Shown here in pieces: positions 1 to 6,526 of a DNA stretch of 7,536 bases. This stretch comes from Nocardioides sp. Lineage in GTDB: Bacteria > Actinomycetota > Actinomycetes > Propionibacteriales > Nocardioidaceae. Made by a program: the position numbers and the translations under genes. The notes under the pieces are model-generated. The model was given only the letters and a program-made list of their open reading frames with translations. It did not search any database and was not told the origin of the DNA. The stretch spans positions 1 to 7,536 of the forward strand of contig JAKFXV010000345.1 in assembly GCA_021731205.1 (NCBI GenBank), given 5' to 3'. How positions within the stretch are numbered: position 1 is the stretch's first letter; every line of letters starts with the position of its first letter.

Positions 1-1005
1 GCACTGGCCGCTGGGGTGGCCTGGTTCATCGCGGCCGATCTGCTGGGTCACGAGATCCCGTTCTTCGCTCCGATCGCTGCGGTCGTCAGCCTCGGGACGT
101 CCTACGGTCAGCGGCTGCGCCGGGTCGTCGAGGTCACCCTCGGGGTGGCGGTGGGAGTGCTGGTCGCCGACTGGCTGGTGCTCGCCATCGGCGGTGGTTG
201 GTGGCAGCTGACCCTGATCGTCGGCCTGGCGATGGCGACCGCGTTCCTGCTCGACGGCGGGCAGCTGCTGGTCTCGCAGGCGGCCGTCCAGGCGATCGTC
301 GTGGCATCCTTCCTGCCCGATCCGAGCGACTCGATCGATCGCTGGTCCGATGCGCTGATCGGGGGTGCGGTGGCGCTGGTCGCGGCGACCGTCGTGCCCG
401 CGGCCCCCTTGCGCAAGCCCTGGGAGCACGCGGCGCGTGTGCTGCGCAAGCAGGCTGCCCTGCTGCGGGCGGCCGGCGAACTGTTGTTGGACGTCGACCG
501 GCCGGTGGAGGAGGCGCTGGATCTGCTGGCCGACGCCAGGTCGACCGACTACCTGATCCGCGAGCTCACCGATGCGGCGGACGAGGGTCTCGACGTCGTC
601 GCGTCGTCGCCTTTCCGGCTGCGCCACCGAGGCGAGCTGCACTACCTGGCCGATCTCGTAGCGCCCCTGGACCGCTCCTTGCGCAGCACCCGGGTGCTGG
701 TCCGGCACACCGCGGTGGCGGCGTACCACCAGGTGCCGGTCCCGCCGGAGTACGCCGTGCTGTGCGGGCGGCTGGCCGACACGACCGACGCACTGGCCGA
801 GGCGCTGATGCAGACCCGCAGTGCGGCCGGGCCGCGCCCCCTGCTGCTCGAGGTCGGCCAGGCCACCGGTGAGGTGCCGCGGAGTCCCGAGCTGTCCGCC
901 GAGGTCATCTTGGCTCAGCTGCGGTCGATCACGGTCGACTTGCTCATGGTCACCGGCCTCGGACAGTTCGAGTCGACCAACGCCCTGCCGCCCCCGCCGC
1001 GGTGA
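1..1005 (+). CDS. FUSC-family (aromatic acid exporter-like) membrane protein, 5' partial
   Basis: The reading frame is open from the first base and ends in TGA at 1003-1005, giving 334 residues; the true start lies upstream of the window. The N-terminal part holds about five hydrophobic membrane segments (window residues about 20-34, 43-63, 67-84, 88-104, 115-133). The short basic loop GQRLRR precedes a glycine-rich helix (VTLGVAVGVL), the pattern seen in FUSC/ArAE-type transporters. After residue 140 the protein is soluble and largely helical, rich in Leu, Arg and Asp, probably a cytoplasmic domain, and it ends in a proline-rich tail. The family is associated with efflux of aromatic or other organic acids, but many actinobacterial members have no known substrate. 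The stop codon lies 4 nt before the DNA polymerase start, so the two genes are probably co-transcribed. The family call is good; the substrate is unknown. Confidence 0.8.
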   Translation, partial: ALAAGVAWFIAADLLGHEIPFFAPIAAVVSLGTSYGQRLRRVVEVTLGVAVGVLVADWLVLAIGGGWWQLTLIVGLAMATAFLLDGGQLLVSQAAVQAIVVASFLPDPSDSIDRWSDALIGGAVALVAATVVPAAPLRKPWEHAARVLRKQAALLRAAGELLLDVDRPVEEALDLLADARSTDYLIRELTDAADEGLDVVASSPFRLRHRGELHYLADLVAPLDRSLRSTRVLVRHTAVAAYHQVPVPPEYAVLCGRLADTTDALAEALMQTRSAAGPRPLLLEVGQATGEVPRSPELSAEVILAQLRSITVDLLMVTGLGQFESTNALPPPPR

Positions 1006-1009
1006 GCCG

Positions 1010-2101
1010 ATGGCGCGCTGGGTGTGGCATGTCGACCTCGACCAGTTCATCGCGGCGGTCGAGATCAGACGCCGGCCCGAGCTCGCCGGCCTTCCGGTGG
1101 TGGTCGGCGGGCGAGGCGATCCCACCGAGCGCGGCGTGGTCTCGACGGCGTCGTACGAAGCGCGGGCGTTCGGGGTCGGCTCGGGGATGCCGCTGCGAGT
1201 GGCTCTGCGTCGGTGTCCCGATGCGGTGTTCTTGCCGGTGGACAAGGATGCCTACGACGCGGCGTCGACCGAGGTGATGGACGCCCTGCGCGCTCACGCG
1301 GTCGATGATCAACCGGTGCTGGTGCAGGTCCTCGGGTGGGACGAGGCGTTCGTCGGCCTCTCGGGCGAGACGCCGGTCGGACTCGATCCCCGAGTGGTGG
1401 CCGCCCAGCTGCGGAGTGCCGTCGCGGACGCCACCGGGCTGAGCTGCTGTGTCGGGATCGGTGACAACCGGCTGCGCGCCAAGATCGCCACGGAGTTCGG
1501 CAAGCCGGACGCCGACCATCCCTTCGGCACACATCTCGGGATCGGGATGTTGACGGCCGAGGACTGGTTCCCGGTGATGGGGGAGCGGCCGACCCGGGCG
1601 CTGTGGGGGATCGGCAAGCAGACGGCGCGGCGGCTGGAGGCGCTGGGGATCCGGACCGTTCGCGAGTTGGCCGACGTCGACGTTGCGGTGCTGGCGGACC
1701 GGCTGGGGCCGACGATGGGCCCCTACTTCCACCAGCTCGGGCACGGACTGGCGGACGCTGTCGTCGACCCGACGCCGTACACACCGGTGGGGCACAGCCG
1801 GGAGGAGACCTTCCAGCAGGACCTCACCGACCTTGCCGACGTGCGACGCGCGCTGCGGGCGCTGGCCCTCAGAGTCGTGCACGACATCGACGCCGAGGGC
1901 AGGCCGGCCCGGCGGGTGGGGATCAAGGTGCGCTTCCGCACCTTCACCACGCTGACGCGCAGCCTGACCCTCCCGGGTCCGACGAACGACCCGGCGGTGA
2001 TCGCGGATGCGGCGGAGTCACTGTTGGCGCGGGTCGACGTGCGGCACCCGATCCGGCTGCTGGGCGTGCGGTTGGAGATGGTTAGCGACGGCGAGCGATG
2101 A
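1010..2101 (+). CDS. dinB2: DNA polymerase IV, DinB2-type (Y-family translesion polymerase)
   Basis: A 363-residue Y-family polymerase that copies damaged or misaligned DNA. Palm motif HVDLDQF (residues 7-13) gives metal ligand Asp9; the second acidic motif is GWDEAF (109-114) with Asp111 and Glu112, in place of the usual SLDEAY. The region GIGDNRLRAKIATE (149-162) matches the canonical NKLLAKIAS segment. A helix-hairpin-helix thumb (LWGIGKQTARRLEALGI) spans 198-214, and the little finger runs to about 357. At the steric-gate position (E. coli Phe13) this protein has Ile14, and it ends without a QLSLF-like clamp-binding motif. From memory, mycobacterial DinB2 shares these traits: Leu14 gate, short C-terminus and ready ribonucleotide use. 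The ATG at 1010 starts just ahead of the conserved WVWHVDLD block; the in-frame ATG at 821 would add a non-conserved tail overlapping the upstream gene. It sits 4 nt after that gene, with only a weak ribosome site (GGTGAG), so translational coupling is likely. Confidence 0.92.
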   Translation: MARWVWHVDLDQFIAAVEIRRRPELAGLPVVVGGRGDPTERGVVSTASYEARAFGVGSGMPLRVALRRCPDAVFLPVDKDAYDAASTEVMDALRAHAVDDQPVLVQVLGWDEAFVGLSGETPVGLDPRVVAAQLRSAVADATGLSCCVGIGDNRLRAKIATEFGKPDADHPFGTHLGIGMLTAEDWFPVMGERPTRALWGIGKQTARRLEALGIRTVRELADVDVAVLADRLGPTMGPYFHQLGHGLADAVVDPTPYTPVGHSREETFQQDLTDLADVRRALRALALRVVHDIDAEGRPARRVGIKVRFRTFTTLTRSLTLPGPTNDPAVIADAAESLLARVDVRHPIRLLGVRLEMVSDGER

Positions 2102-2891
2102 ACGCGACCAGATCCTGGTAGCGCGCGCCACCCAGGCGCGCGGTCTGGTGCAGCAGGTGGGCGTCCGCGCCCACGAGGACGCGAGGCTTTCCGGCGAGCA
2201 CGCCACGCACGATCGTGCGCGCAGCGGTCTCGGGGTCGAGGCGGGCGAAGTGTCGTTCGAAGAAGGCGATGGCCTCGTCGCGATCGGTCTGCGTTCCCAC
2301 TCGGCCGTTCCGCGCGATGCCGGTGCGGACTCCGCCGGGGTGCACGCAGGTGACCTTGACCGGGTGGCCGGCGACCAGCATCTCTTCGCGGACCGCCTCG
2401 GTGAGCCCGCGGACGGCGTACTTGGTGGCGTTGTAGACGCTCTGACCGGGCATCGAGACCAACCCGAACAGCGACGACACGTTGACCAGATGGCCTGCTC
2501 CGGACTCGATCAGGTGCGGAAGGAAGGCTCGAGTCCCGTGGATCACGCCGAGCAGGTTGACGTCGACGATCCAGCGGATGTCGTCTGCGTCGAGGTCGCC
2601 CAACCGCCCGGTCAGGCTGACGCCGGCGTTGTTGATCAGCACGTTGGCGCGGCCGAAGTGTGCGACCACCGCGTCGGCGTACTCTGCCCACGCGTGCTCG
2701 TCGGTCACGTCGAGCCGGGTGGTCAGCGTGCGGTCCTTGTCCAGCCGCGCCGCCGTCTCGGCGAGCCCGCTCTCGTCGATGTCGGAGATGGCCACCAGCG
2801 CACCCCTGCCGGCGGCTTCGGTGGCCAGCGCGCGGCCTATGCCGGAGCCGGCTCCGCTGATCACGACCACCTTGCCGTCCCAGCTGCGCAT
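2082..2891 (-). CDS. Short-chain dehydrogenase/reductase (SDR), classical type
   Basis: A 269-residue soluble oxidoreductase with a complete Rossmann fold. The cofactor loop GAGSGIG is at residues 13-19, NNAG at 87-90, the active-site Asn at 112 (VDVN), catalytic Ser140 (NVSS), Tyr153 and Lys157 (YNATK), and the PGG segment at 185-187. Asp37 at the end of the second strand (AISDID) is the residue that usually favours NAD(H) over NADP(H). Substrate cannot be read from sequence; such SDRs act on alcohols, ketones or acyl chains. The ATG at 2891 directly precedes the first beta strand (WDGKVVVISG); an open extension to 3263 has no family resemblance and would cover the Nudix gene. A TATCTT box 6 nt upstream suggests leaderless transcription. 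The stop codon lies inside the end of the convergent polymerase gene, giving a 20-bp overlap. Confidence 0.9.
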   Translation of the reverse strand: MRSWDGKVVVISGAGSGIGRALATEAAGRGALVAISDIDESGLAETAARLDKDRTLTTRLDVTDEHAWAEYADAVVAHFGRANVLINNAGVSLTGRLGDLDADDIRWIVDVNLLGVIHGTRAFLPHLIESGAGHLVNVSSLFGLVSMPGQSVYNATKYAVRGLTEAVREEMLVAGHPVKVTCVHPGGVRTGIARNGRVGTQTDRDEAIAFFERHFARLDPETAARTIVRGVLAGKPRVLVGADAHLLHQTARLGGARYQDLVAFIARRR

Positions 2892-2897
2892 GTCGAG

Positions 2898-2903
2898 AAG
2901 ATA
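2898..2903 (-). promoter_or_regulatory. Candidate -10 box of a leaderless promoter for the SDR gene
   Basis: The minus strand reads TATCTT, fitting the TANNNT pattern of housekeeping actinobacterial promoters. Six bases separate it from the ATG at 2891, so transcription would begin at or next to the start codon. No Shine-Dalgarno sequence is visible in this interval, which agrees with a leaderless mRNA. I see no good -35 hexamer. This is inference from spacing. Confidence 0.45.
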
Positions 2904-2933
2904 GCCGCCCGGGTGCCGGCGCTCCGCGCTGGC

Positions 2934-2939
2934 TAGATT
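2934..2939 (+). promoter_or_regulatory. Candidate -10 box of a leaderless promoter for the Nudix gene
   Basis: TAGATT fits TANNNT and lies 5 nt before the GTG at 2945, so the predicted first transcribed base falls on the start codon. The GAGG between box and start is too close to act as an ordinary ribosome site. The -35 region (around 2911-2916) is poor. Together with the opposite-strand box this makes the 53-bp gap a compact divergent promoter. Confidence 0.45.
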
Positions 2940-2944
2940 GAGGC

Positions 2945-3433
2945 GTGGCCTACACGAGCGAGTACCCGATCTTCGCCGTGACCGCCGACGTGGTGCTGCT
3001 CGCCGGGGAGGGTGACGACCTGCGCGTGCTGCTGATCCGGCGCGGTCGGCCGCCGTACCAAGGGGCGCTGGCGCTTCCCGGCGGCTTCGTCGACATCGAC
3101 GAGGACCTGGCTGAAGCCGCTCGGCGCGAACTCGCCGAGGAGACCGGCATCCAGGGCGTGGAACTGACTCAACTCGGGGCGTACGGCGCCCCGGACCGGG
3201 ATCCGCGCGGCCGGACGGTCGGCATCGCGTACGTCGGCTGGGTCCCCGCCCCACTGCCTGCAACAGCCGGCGACGATGCCGCCGAGGCGGGCTGGTTCGC
3301 GGTGCGCGAGGTGCTCGACTCGGCGACCCAAGAGTCAGCGCTCGCCTTCGACCACGAAGCGATCCTTACGGACGCGCTGATGAGCCCATCCGGGTCTTCG
3401 GCAACTGGACTCCGTCGTGACCAAACTGAGTGA
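2945..3433 (+). CDS. Nudix hydrolase, apparently C-terminally truncated NrtR-like type
   Basis: A 162-residue protein with a perfect Nudix box: Gly47, Glu53, then Arg61-Glu62-Leu63, Glu65-Glu66, Gly68 and Ile69. The catalytic glutamates that bind Mg2+ are therefore present and hydrolysis of a nucleoside-diphosphate-X compound is expected. The N-terminal part (FAVTADVVLL, then RVLLIRRGRPPYQGALALPG) resembles the ADP-ribose-type Nudix domain of NrtR-like proteins, which I recall continuing after an LAFDHxxIL motif into a winged-helix domain of about 80 residues. Here that motif is present (LAFDHEAIL, 133-141), but the chain leaves the family pattern near residue 146 and ends in a 17-residue tail rich in Ser, Gly and Arg. 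The start is the GTG behind a TAGATT box. The last 17 bases overlap the next gene, so the two are probably co-transcribed. The specific substrate and a role in NAD metabolism are unproven. Confidence 0.85.
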   Translation: MAYTSEYPIFAVTADVVLLAGEGDDLRVLLIRRGRPPYQGALALPGGFVDIDEDLAEAARRELAEETGIQGVELTQLGAYGAPDRDPRGRTVGIAYVGWVPAPLPATAGDDAAEAGWFAVREVLDSATQESALAFDHEAILTDALMSPSGSSATGLRRDQTE

Positions 3434-4229
3434 CTACGTGCAGGCCGTTGAGACCGGCCATAGGCGCGTGAGCCCGAGCGGCCTGAAAGGCGCGTTGAGC
3501 GTCGCGCGAAGGCTCGACCGTCCTGCTGTCTTGCACTCATCGTTCGAAAGTTGGGACGACTTCGCAGGTGCGATCGATCTCGAGTGGAGGCGGTATCCAG
3601 ACCCGTTCCTCTTGACTCGGATCGAGTCCGCGTTGCGCAGCGACCGTTGGGAGGACGTCGACTGGACGGTGCTTCGGGAGTGCGCGGGGGAGCTCGGTCG
3701 GGCGGCGGACGTGTGGGCAGCGTTGTGCGCCCACGTGATCGAGCCCTATACCGCCTGCTACTGGGAGCTGGATCGTGCGCGGACAGGGCGATACCCGAGG
3801 TGGCGGGACCTCTACGAGGTAACCGGGCCGTTGGCGGTGCGCACTGGCGTCCCGTACGACGACGTGCACGATCGAGTCCGGATCAACGTGTCCATCGACG
3901 GATTCGTCGACAAGTTCGGGAACTCCGCCCCGATGCGTGAGTGGCTCGAGTCAGCGGGCGCACGACGGCTATATGTGGACGTCGACTTCGGTACCCCATC
4001 GGGCGGGGATGGCGGGCATGATCCGGTGTGGTTCACCTTTCCGGGGCGCAACGAGTTCGTCACTCGCAGAAATCACGGGCGGGTGTGGATGGATGAGGGG
4101 ACCATGGTGGCGCAAGTGGTCTTGCCGGCTGAGCTTCTGGATGTGCATTGGGAAGATCGCAACACGAACATTTTTCGTGCCAGGCGCGTGTTCTCGGCAG
4201 CGATGAGAGCGATCGCCGACCACCGCTGA
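3417..4229 (+). CDS. Hypothetical protein of unknown function
   Basis: I do not recognise this 270-residue protein. It has no signal peptide, membrane segment, nucleotide-binding loop or helix-turn-helix that I can see. It is soluble, acidic and rich in Trp and aromatic residues. Residues 1-120 look helical. The segment 150-190 carries the distinctive RINVSIDGFVDKFG and LYVDVDFG, followed by a glycine-rich turn (GGDGG, 196-200), and 203-250 looks beta-rich (VWFTFPG, GRVWMDEGTMVAQVV). No catalytic motif can be claimed. Codon use supports coding, but GC at third positions is about 76% in the first 80 codons versus about 86% in the first 80 Nudix codons. The GTG at 3417 overlaps the Nudix gene; later in-frame GTG codons at 3438 and 3468 are alternatives, none with a clear ribosome site. 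Its end is 19 bp from the convergent kinase gene. Confidence 0.65.
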   Translation: MTKLSDYVQAVETGHRRVSPSGLKGALSVARRLDRPAVLHSSFESWDDFAGAIDLEWRRYPDPFLLTRIESALRSDRWEDVDWTVLRECAGELGRAADVWAALCAHVIEPYTACYWELDRARTGRYPRWRDLYEVTGPLAVRTGVPYDDVHDRVRINVSIDGFVDKFGNSAPMREWLESAGARRLYVDVDFGTPSGGDGGHDPVWFTFPGRNEFVTRRNHGRVWMDEGTMVAQVVLPAELLDVHWEDRNTNIFRARRVFSAAMRAIADHR

Positions 4230-4248
4230 GGGCTACCTGCGTGGCCGT

Positions 4249-5751
4249 TCACGTCCGGTGGTCCTGGCTGCCGAGCGGCAGGGTGATCGCCACCGTCGTC
4301 TCGCCAGGTTGACTCGAGAGGGACACCGTGCCGCCGTGTTCGTCGACAATCGCCTTGACGAGGGCGAGGCCGAGGCCGGCGCCGCTGCCTTCGCGGGTGC
4401 GGGCCGCATCGCCACGGACGAACCGCTCGAAGGCATGGTCGGCCAACCCATCGGGGAATCCCGGACCGTCGTCACCGATCCTGAGCAGCCAGGCGTCGCC
4501 CTCACGTCGTACGCCGACCGTGACGATGCTGCCGGGAGGGGTGTACTTCCGGGCGTTCGTGAGCAGGTTGGTCACCACCTGGTGCAGCCGAGCCTCGTCG
4601 CCGACCACCTCGACGATGTCCTCGGGCAGCTCGAGCCGCCACTGATGCTCCGGCGACAGCACCCGGGCATCGGCCACCGCTTCCAACAGCAGCCGGGTCA
4701 GGTCGACCTGTTCGCGAGCCAGCGGACGCCCCGAATCCAGGCGGGCGAGCAGCAGCAGGTCCTCGACAAGGGCTGTCATCCGGTCCGATTCGCCCTCGAC
4801 CTTGGCCAACGCCACCTGGACACTTTCGGCGTCCTCCGGGCGGCGGCGCGCCAGCTCGGTGTAGCCCGCGATCGTCGCCAGCGGGGTGCGCAGCTCGTGC
4901 GAGGCATCGGCGACGAACTGACGCACCTGCTGTTCGCTCCGATGCCGGGCAACAAGTGACGCCTCGACGTGTTCGAGCATGCGGTTCAGGGCCGCGCCGA
5001 CCTGGCCGACCTCGGTGCGCTCGTCGGTGAGATGGGCCGGCACGCGCGCGGTGAGGTCGATGTCTCCCGCGGCCAAGGGCAGCTCGGCCACCTCATGTGC
5101 TGTGGCGGCGACCTCGCGCAGCGGCCGCATCTGACGTCGTACGACGACCAACCCGGCGCCCGCCGCCGCGGCAATGCCCAAGGCCATCAGCGCCAACTCC
5201 CACACGACCAGCTCGCCGATCGTCTCGTCGAGATCGTGGGTCGACAGTCCGACGATGACCACGGAACCATCGCTCGCCGAAGCGGCGGACACCCGATACC
5301 GGCCCAGTCGGGGCAACGTCGCGGTGTGCACCCGACCGTCGAGCGGGATGTCGTTGACTCGGGCGAGCGCCTGGTCCGACAGCGCGGCGCCCTCCCCGAA
5401 CCGACTGCCGACGATCAACCCACTCGGGTTGTCGTCGAGCAGGACCAGCAGCGTTCCGGGCTCGAAGTTGCCGTCCATGGCTCCGGGGCCGAGCTGCGGG
5501 AGCGTGTCGTCTCCCGCATCGCGATCGAGGTCTCGATCTCTCTCACCGCGTCCGCCGGGACCGCGGTCGCCGCGATCGCCATCTCGCGGAGCACTCCGGC
5601 CCAGCGATGCCAGCACGTCGGCGTCGAGCCGGGAGGTCAGCGACGACTTCAGGGCAAGGATCGTGGCCCCGCCGATCAGCAGCGAGGTGACCGACACCAG
5701 CACCACCGCGGTGAGCACCAGCCGCGCCGTGAGCGAAGCGAAGCGATGCAT
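4249..5751 (-). CDS. Two-component sensor histidine kinase (HAMP, HisKA, HATPase_c)
   Basis: A 500-residue membrane kinase. Membrane helix 1 spans about residues 8-34 and helix 2 about 181-205, enclosing an extracytoplasmic sensor region of about 145 residues. That region begins with a low-complexity stretch of Arg, Asp and Gly (about 54-82). A HAMP linker (about 206-260) leads to the H box ASHELRTP with phospho-acceptor His285. The ATP-binding domain shows the N box (Asn395, Asn399 in NLLTNARKYTP), G1 box DDGPGF (427-432), F box FERF (441-444) and G2 box GSGAGLGL (455-462), so catalysis should be intact. It should autophosphorylate and pass phosphate to the regulator encoded just upstream. 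The ATG at 5751 lies 5 nt after the regulator's stop and directly before helix 1; the longer frame to 5904 would overlap the regulator and add no family sequence. The layout resembles the PhoR/TcrY/TrcS type, but the signal cannot be named. Confidence 0.93.
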   Translation of the reverse strand: MHRFASLTARLVLTAVVLVSVTSLLIGGATILALKSSLTSRLDADVLASLGRSAPRDGDRGDRGPGGRGERDRDLDRDAGDDTLPQLGPGAMDGNFEPGTLLVLLDDNPSGLIVGSRFGEGAALSDQALARVNDIPLDGRVHTATLPRLGRYRVSAASASDGSVVIVGLSTHDLDETIGELVVWELALMALGIAAAAGAGLVVVRRQMRPLREVAATAHEVAELPLAAGDIDLTARVPAHLTDERTEVGQVGAALNRMLEHVEASLVARHRSEQQVRQFVADASHELRTPLATIAGYTELARRRPEDAESVQVALAKVEGESDRMTALVEDLLLLARLDSGRPLAREQVDLTRLLLEAVADARVLSPEHQWRLELPEDIVEVVGDEARLHQVVTNLLTNARKYTPPGSIVTVGVRREGDAWLLRIGDDGPGFPDGLADHAFERFVRGDAARTREGSGAGLGLALVKAIVDEHGGTVSLSSQPGETTVAITLPLGSQDHRT

Positions 5752-5756
5752 GGGAG

Positions 5757-6476
5757 TCAGCCCTGGCCGGGCGCCGGCTTGAGCACGTAGCCCGCGCCAC
5801 GCATGGTGTGGATCATCGGCTCCCGGCCGGCATCGATCTTGCGCCGCAGATAGGAGATGTAGAGCTCCACCACGTTCGCCTGCCCACCGAAGTCGTAGTT
5901 CCACACCCGGTCGAGGATCTGCGCCTTGGACAGCACCCGCTTGGGGTTGCGCATCAGAAACCGCAAGAGCTCGAACTCCGTCGCCGTCAGGCTGATCTCG
6001 ACTCCGGCCCGGGTCACCTCGCGGCTGTCCTCGTCCAGGCTCAGATCACCGACGGTGATCACGTTGACGGCATCCGCCCGGACCGCGCTGCTGCGCCGCA
6101 GGAGGGCGCGCAGCCTGGCCACCAGCTCCTCGAGCGAGAAGGGCTTGGTGACGTAGTCGTCGCCGCCGGCCGTGAGCCCGGCCACCCGGTCCTCCACCGC
6201 GTCGCGGGCGGTGAGGAAGACGACGGGCAGGTCGGGGTCCGCGTTGCGCATGCGGCGGAGTACTTCCAGGCCGTCGAAGTCCGGCAGCATCAGATCGAGT
6301 ACGACGGCATCGGGTGCGAACTCCTTGGCTGCCGCGACGGCCTTGATCCCGGTGTGCGCCTGGTGGACGTCGAAGCCCTCGTAGCGCAACGCCATCGCGA
6401 CCAGCTCGGCGATGTTGACCTCGTCGTCGACGACCAGCACGCGCAGCGGGTTTCCGTCCGGTCGCAACAACTCCAT
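5757..6476 (-). CDS. OmpR/PhoP-family two-component response regulator
   Basis: A 239-residue regulator. The receiver domain (about 11-125) has acidic residues Asp17 and Asp18, phospho-acceptor Asp61 (VVLDLMLP), Thr89 (FLTA) and Lys111 (VTKPF). The C-terminal winged helix (about 140-234) contains TATEFELLRFL, the conserved YDFGG turn (194-198) and recognition helix NVVELYISYLRRKI (201-214), ending in HTMRGAGYVL. From memory this region closely resembles M. tuberculosis PhoP, whose corresponding helix is nearly the same, so DNA preference may also be similar. Related TcrX and TrcR regulators are close enough that I give no symbol. The gene precedes its kinase by 5 nt in one operon. Three phased ACAG-containing half-sites lie 22-50 bp upstream of the start, pointing to self-regulation. 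The ATG at 6476 lacks a strong ribosome site. Confidence 0.94.
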   Translation of the reverse strand: MELLRPDGNPLRVLVVDDEVNIAELVAMALRYEGFDVHQAHTGIKAVAAAKEFAPDAVVLDLMLPDFDGLEVLRRMRNADPDLPVVFLTARDAVEDRVAGLTAGGDDYVTKPFSLEELVARLRALLRRSSAVRADAVNVITVGDLSLDEDSREVTRAGVEISLTATEFELLRFLMRNPKRVLSKAQILDRVWNYDFGGQANVVELYISYLRRKIDAGREPMIHTMRGAGYVLKPAPGQG

Positions 6477-6497
6477 GGGGCAACTCTGCCGGGCTTC

Positions 6498-6526
6498 GCT
6501 GTGAATTTCCTGTGCCCCGTCTGTCC
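6498..6526 (-). promoter_or_regulatory. Candidate PhoP-type operator: three 7-bp half-sites phased at 11 bp
   Basis: Read on the minus strand towards the regulator gene, the half-sites are GGACAGA (6526-6520), GCACAGG (6515-6509) and TCACAGC (6504-6498), each separated by 4 bp. All share ACAG at the same position, and the nearest equals the TCACAGC motif that I recall for the M. tuberculosis PhoP direct repeat (7 bp, 4-bp spacer, 7 bp). If transcription starts near the ATG at 6476, the sites lie at about -22 to -50, overlapping the -35 region as for an activator of this family. The match is visible in sequence; binding is inferred. Confidence 0.5.

Noticed and set aside
821..1009. Longer start for the DNA polymerase (in-frame ATG at 821)
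   Set aside because: The added 63 residues are Arg/Ser/Cys-rich shadow translation of the transporter gene; the family starts just before the HVDLDQF motif.
950..1882. 310-residue open frame on the minus strand across the polymerase gene
   Set aside because: A shadow of high-GC coding DNA: rich in Arg, Pro and His, no family signal, and it covers a clear conserved gene.
2892..3263. N-terminal extension of the SDR gene
   Set aside because: The extension is Arg/Pro-rich, lies antisense to the Nudix gene, and the Rossmann fold begins right after the ATG at 2891.
4230..4248. Terminator between the unknown gene and the kinase gene
   Set aside because: The 19-bp gap shows no inverted repeat or T-run.
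4969..5790. Long plus-strand open frames opposite the kinase and regulator genes
   Set aside because: Composition and lack of motifs mark them as antisense shadows of well-conserved genes.
5752..5904. N-terminal extension of the histidine kinase to 5904
   Set aside because: It overlaps the end of the response regulator in another frame and adds no family sequence; the membrane helix follows directly after the ATG at 5751.
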